From: an uncultured Fusicatenibacter sp.
Lineage (GTDB): Bacteria; Bacillota; Clostridia; Lachnospirales; Lachnospiraceae
NCBI GenBank assembly: GCA_902493585.1
Contig: CABUPZ010000086.1
Span: 1 to 10,006, forward strand
Length of the DNA: 10,006 nucleotides
Reading direction: 5' to 3'
Every line of letters starts with the position of its first letter. The first letter of the stretch is position 1. Below are positions 7,555 to 10,006 of this stretch, one piece after another. The position numbers were made by a program, and so were the translations under genes. Under the pieces are notes generated by a model. It worked only from the letters and a program-made list of their open reading frames with translations. It was not told where the DNA came from and did no database searches.

Positions 7555-8842
7555 GCGCGTCTCCTCTCTTTTTCCCGTCTGCGGTACGGATCATATCGTA
7601 TTTTTTCAACAGCTCGACACGTCCCGCACCCACTTCAATGCTCGATTTCTGTTCTTTTTCTCCCTGCCCCAGCCATTTCAGGATTCGCTGCACGTATGCA
7701 GCCGGGAGCAAAAACGGATACCTCGCCGCATAGGGATACTTGTTTTTCATATAGGAAGCTTCCGGAACCAGCGATTTCCAGATTCCCCCGGCTGTGTGCT
7801 TTTCCGCCCCGGTCTCTGCCGCATACAGGGTAATGTTTGCACTGTGGATCCGTCCCGCGCTCGATTTTCCGAACGAACCGGCATCGAGGATATCGATCAG
7901 AAGCGCTTCGGAATCCGGGTGAAGCTTCTTTGCGGCACGGACTGCCCCACTTGCTTCATAGGAAAAGCCCAGATACCGCTCGCCGATATCCAGCAGATTG
8001 ATGCAGAAGCACGTCATGTGATACTCTTCGCACAGCTGCCAGAACATTTCCCAGTCTATTTTTCTTCCATATACACGAATCATCTGTACCATATCACAGA
8101 TCTGACGGATCCCGACACCGCCGTGAAGAAAGTGCTTGAAGCTGTGACAGAGAAGATAGAAAAGATGATGCGTTTCTTCTAAGGTAAAGATGCTCTGCCC
8201 CTGCACTTCCACTTTGGATGGATGCGCGAAAACATCGGAAAATGCACGATTCAGATAACCATAGGCAGAGGATTCTGTGCTGAACAGCCTGGTATGTATT
8301 TCATAGAAGGCTCCTGTTTTCGGATGAATATAGCCCATCTCTTCCGGGACATCACCGTCTTTGGCACCATTTGGCATTGCGGTTTCTTTGTCCCGCACAA
8401 AGCCCTTCCTCATAAAATAGGCATCCACTGCTGCAAAATCCTTTTCCGGAATCAGCAGATCCTCATCCCCGGACGGGCGCAGATCCGGCTTCGGATAGAG
8501 ACTTCTGCACACAATCCCTTTCATCACCAGCGGCTGCACGCCCAGCTGCTCCAGCTCCTTTTCATCTGTAAGAAACAGCGCGGTACGCGGAACCTGCTGC
8601 AAAATGCTCTGCATCGCCTGCGTTTTTACCTGTCTGCGAAGCTCATCCGGAAGCTCTGCAAATTCCGGTGTTTTGCCCACAACATCGTAGACCGCTGACA
8701 GCAGCGAATGCTGTGCCGCGAGGACAAACAGATGATTCCATTGTTTTTCTGTCAGCGCCGCAAGTTCTTCTAGAGCTGCTTTTTCTTCCGTCAAAAACGC
8801 ACGAACCACCGCAAGGAATGCGGTTTCTGTTTCTGTAATCAT
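7526..8842 (-). CDS. Nucleotidyltransferase-like protein, PF14907 (NTP_transf_5) type
   Basis: A 438-residue soluble protein. The nucleotidyltransferase-like core contains VMKGI (106-110), then RPSGDEDLLI (122-131), in which Asp126 and Asp128 match the metal-binding acidic pair of the family. EIHTRLF (181-187) probably supplies the third element. A helical region with HLFYLLCHSFKHFLHGGVGI (226-245) resembles the family's conserved histidine-rich segment. Members of this family recur in ribosomal peptide clusters, including paeninodin-like lasso peptide loci, where their substrate is largely uncertain. The start ATG overlaps the preceding stop codon in ATGA (4 bases), with GAAAGGGA as ribosome binding site. 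The C-terminal tail overlaps the exporter start. It may transfer a nucleotide or related group to a peptide or to a phosphorylated product of the upstream kinase (inference). Confidence 0.85.
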   Translation of the reverse strand: MITETETAFLAVVRAFLTEEKAALEELAALTEKQWNHLFVLAAQHSLLSAVYDVVGKTPEFAELPDELRRQVKTQAMQSILQQVPRTALFLTDEKELEQLGVQPLVMKGIVCRSLYPKPDLRPSGDEDLLIPEKDFAAVDAYFMRKGFVRDKETAMPNGAKDGDVPEEMGYIHPKTGAFYEIHTRLFSTESSAYGYLNRAFSDVFAHPSKVEVQGQSIFTLEETHHLFYLLCHSFKHFLHGGVGIRQICDMVQMIRVYGRKIDWEMFWQLCEEYHMTCFCINLLDIGERYLGFSYEASGAVRAAKKLHPDSEALLIDILDAGSFGKSSAGRIHSANITLYAAETGAEKHTAGGIWKSLVPEASYMKNKYPYAARYPFLLPAAYVQRILKWLGQGEKEQKSSIEVGAGRVELLKKYDMIRTADGKKRGDAHAGRIQREK

Positions 8843-9318
8843 GTTTTTTCCCTTTCGTTTTCCCTGTGTGCGGGTCTTTTTCCCTGTAAAAGGCGATAGA
8901 TCCGGTTTCCCATCGGTCGAAGCGGAATCATTCGAATCCAGACCTTCTCAAAAAAGCCCCACCAGAAGCTTCCCGGCGCAAGCCTTTTTCCTTTTCGTTC
9001 CACCTGTGTCACCCGTGCAAAAATCTGCTCCCGCCGCACATTATGTTCGATTTCTGTCTGTCCGTCCCCGATCAGGTCGTAACTTTCTCCATGAACACCA
9101 CAGATCCGGTGCACCACAAACTGTCCGCCCGGCCGCTCATAAAATACGATATCGCCCTTTCGCAGCTCCCGCTCCGGGGCACGAAAAAAAATGCTGTCCC
9201 GCCCGTGGATCAGAAACGGCGCCATGCTGCTCCCGGAAATCACCATCCGCACTTCTTTTCCCTGCTCTACCAGCTCTTTTAGCATTCCGACATAGGCGCG
9301 GGTGTCTACCAGCCTCAT
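8839..9318 (-). CDS. S24/S26 signal-peptidase-like serine protease, small and soluble
   Basis: A 159-residue protein with the signal peptidase/LexA-type fold signature. The nucleophile motif is SGSSMAP (28-34), with Ser31 directly before Met. KGDIVFY (54-60) is the conserved strand, and FVVHRICGV (67-75) places His70 where ordinary bacterial signal peptidases have their catalytic lysine region. IGDGQ (83-87) with Asp85 matches the conserved GD motif. The His-containing form resembles SipW/ER-type enzymes. There is no N-terminal membrane anchor; the most hydrophobic stretch is near the C-terminus (about 117-133, GSFWWGFFEKVWIRMIP). The gene overlaps both neighbours by 4 bases (ATGA), and GGAG lies upstream of its ATG. 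By context it may cleave a leader from a modified peptide, but no substrate is visible. It could instead be a catalytically altered regulator-type S24 protein. Confidence 0.85.
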   Translation of the reverse strand: MRLVDTRAYVGMLKELVEQGKEVRMVISGSSMAPFLIHGRDSIFFRAPERELRKGDIVFYERPGGQFVVHRICGVHGESYDLIGDGQTEIEHNVRREQIFARVTQVERKGKRLAPGSFWWGFFEKVWIRMIPLRPMGNRIYRLLQGKRPAHRENEREKT

Positions 9319-10006
9319 GCTTTTTTCTCCATTTTCCGCATCGCATTTTTTTGCAGGAAAGCCGCAGCTGCTGCTTCTTCGGACGAATCCCTCATAAGCT
9401 CCTGCTCCAGCGTTTTCACCGCATCCTCCGAAATGTCACACGCCAGATGATAAATTGGTACCTTTCCCACCAGACGCTCGAGAAGATCCAGGTTTTTCAC
9501 CAGTCCCTCCCGCTCCCAGCGGTTCATGGTAATCTGTCCGTACAGGCTTGTAAATGCCTCTGCCGGGCGAAGCCGCCATGCCTGGTTCAGCTTCGCCTGG
9601 CTCAGCATCACAATGCATCCGATTGGCAGTTTTTTGTTTTCGCAGACCTCCGACGTTCCGCAGACCGGCCAGCCATTTGCTGTCCACGTTTTGCCGTCAT
9701 ATTCAAGCAATGCCTTATCACCGTTTACAGTACGGCTTCCCCGGTACTGCTCCCAAAGGCCCGCCTGCGTAGTTTTGCCCGTTCCAGATGGTGCTGAAAA
9801 GAGCATGGCCTTCCCCTGATACTCCAGGTATGCACAGTGCAGAATCAGGCATGGCCGCTCCGACAGGCGGCGTTCCAGTGCAAGAAGAGACAGAAATACA
9901 ACCTCATATTTTGCAACTCCATCCAGATACCATCTTCCGACAAACACCTGTGCATGATTTTGTGCTGTCTCCCGATACAGTGCATAGGGACGCTCTTCTC
10001 CTTTCA
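9315..10006 (-). CDS. HPr-kinase-like P-loop protein, partial (N-terminus outside window)
   Basis: The frame is open to the window edge: codons upstream of the internal GTG at 9947 read KGEERPYALYRETAQNHAQ with no stop, so 229 residues of a longer protein are visible. Numbered from the first visible residue, Walker A APSGTGKTT is at about 71-79, followed by NGDKALLEYDG (94-104) and GWPVCGTSE (111-119). The pattern of P-loop, then GD, then a GxPWxG-like strand belongs to the C-terminal domain of HPr kinase/phosphorylase. It lacks the context of a true HprK and sits first in the visible part of a peptide-cluster-like operon. Related proteins in paeninodin-type lasso clusters phosphorylate a peptide serine; that function is inferred, not shown. 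The stop codon overlaps the start of the protease gene in ATGA. The real start and any upstream promoter are beyond base 10006. Confidence 0.8.
   Translation of the reverse strand, partial: KGEERPYALYRETAQNHAQVFVGRWYLDGVAKYEVVFLSLLALERRLSERPCLILHCAYLEYQGKAMLFSAPSGTGKTTQAGLWEQYRGSRTVNGDKALLEYDGKTWTANGWPVCGTSEVCENKKLPIGCIVMLSQAKLNQAWRLRPAEAFTSLYGQITMNRWEREGLVKNLDLLERLVGKVPIYHLACDISEDAVKTLEQELMRDSSEEAAAAAFLQKNAMRKMEKKA

Noticed and set aside
8841..9797. Plus-strand frame of 318 codons opposite the protease and kinase-like genes
   Set aside because: Its product is low-complexity and rich in Pro, Phe, Arg and Ser with no domain, while both minus-strand genes show clear motifs and coupled starts and stops.
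9315..9947. Treating the GTG at 9947 as the start of the kinase-like gene
   Set aside because: The frame continues upstream without a stop to the window edge, and there is no convincing ribosome binding site before the GTG, so the gene is taken as partial.

Overview
The window reads as a chromosomal segment of a Gram-positive Firmicute, most likely a gut-type clostridium (Lachnospiraceae-like). The evidence is strong AGGAGG-type ribosome binding sites, a lipoprotein sugar-binding protein with a Ser/Gly-rich linker, an LplB/LplC-type permease pair with no dedicated ATPase, and a YesM-type sensor kinase. This assignment comes from protein style only; no marker gene is present. Every supported gene is on the minus strand, so the window is described from right to left.

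Right block (10006 to 5764): four tightly overlapping genes encode, in transcription order, an HPr-kinase-like P-loop protein (cut by the window edge), a small soluble S24/S26 signal-peptidase-like protease, a PF14907-type nucleotidyltransferase-like protein, and an ABC exporter with fused membrane and ATPase domains. Overlaps of 4, 4 and 29 bases indicate one translationally coupled operon, and a hairpin with a T-tract follows the last gene. The kinase, nucleotidyltransferase, protease and exporter combination resembles accessory genes of ribosomally made peptide clusters; paeninodin-type lasso peptide loci carry such a kinase and nucleotidyltransferase. No precursor peptide, cyclase or PqqD-like protein is inside the window. 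If they exist they would lie beyond base 10006.

Middle block (about 5645 to 1937): a carbohydrate ABC importer operon with its own extended -10 promoter, a lipid-anchored binding protein, a hairpin in the gap after it, two permeases of the LplB and LplC types, and a long hairpin terminator. The ATPase must be supplied from elsewhere, as is usual for this family.

Left block (1847 to 1): a two-component pair, a YesM-type histidine kinase and the start of its response regulator, overlapping by 23 bases. The position beside the importer suggests that the kinase senses the transported sugar or a related signal and that the regulator controls the importer promoter. A direct repeat sits at that promoter. 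No gap exceeds 300 bases, and I saw no tRNA, rRNA, CRISPR, insertion sequence or phage feature.
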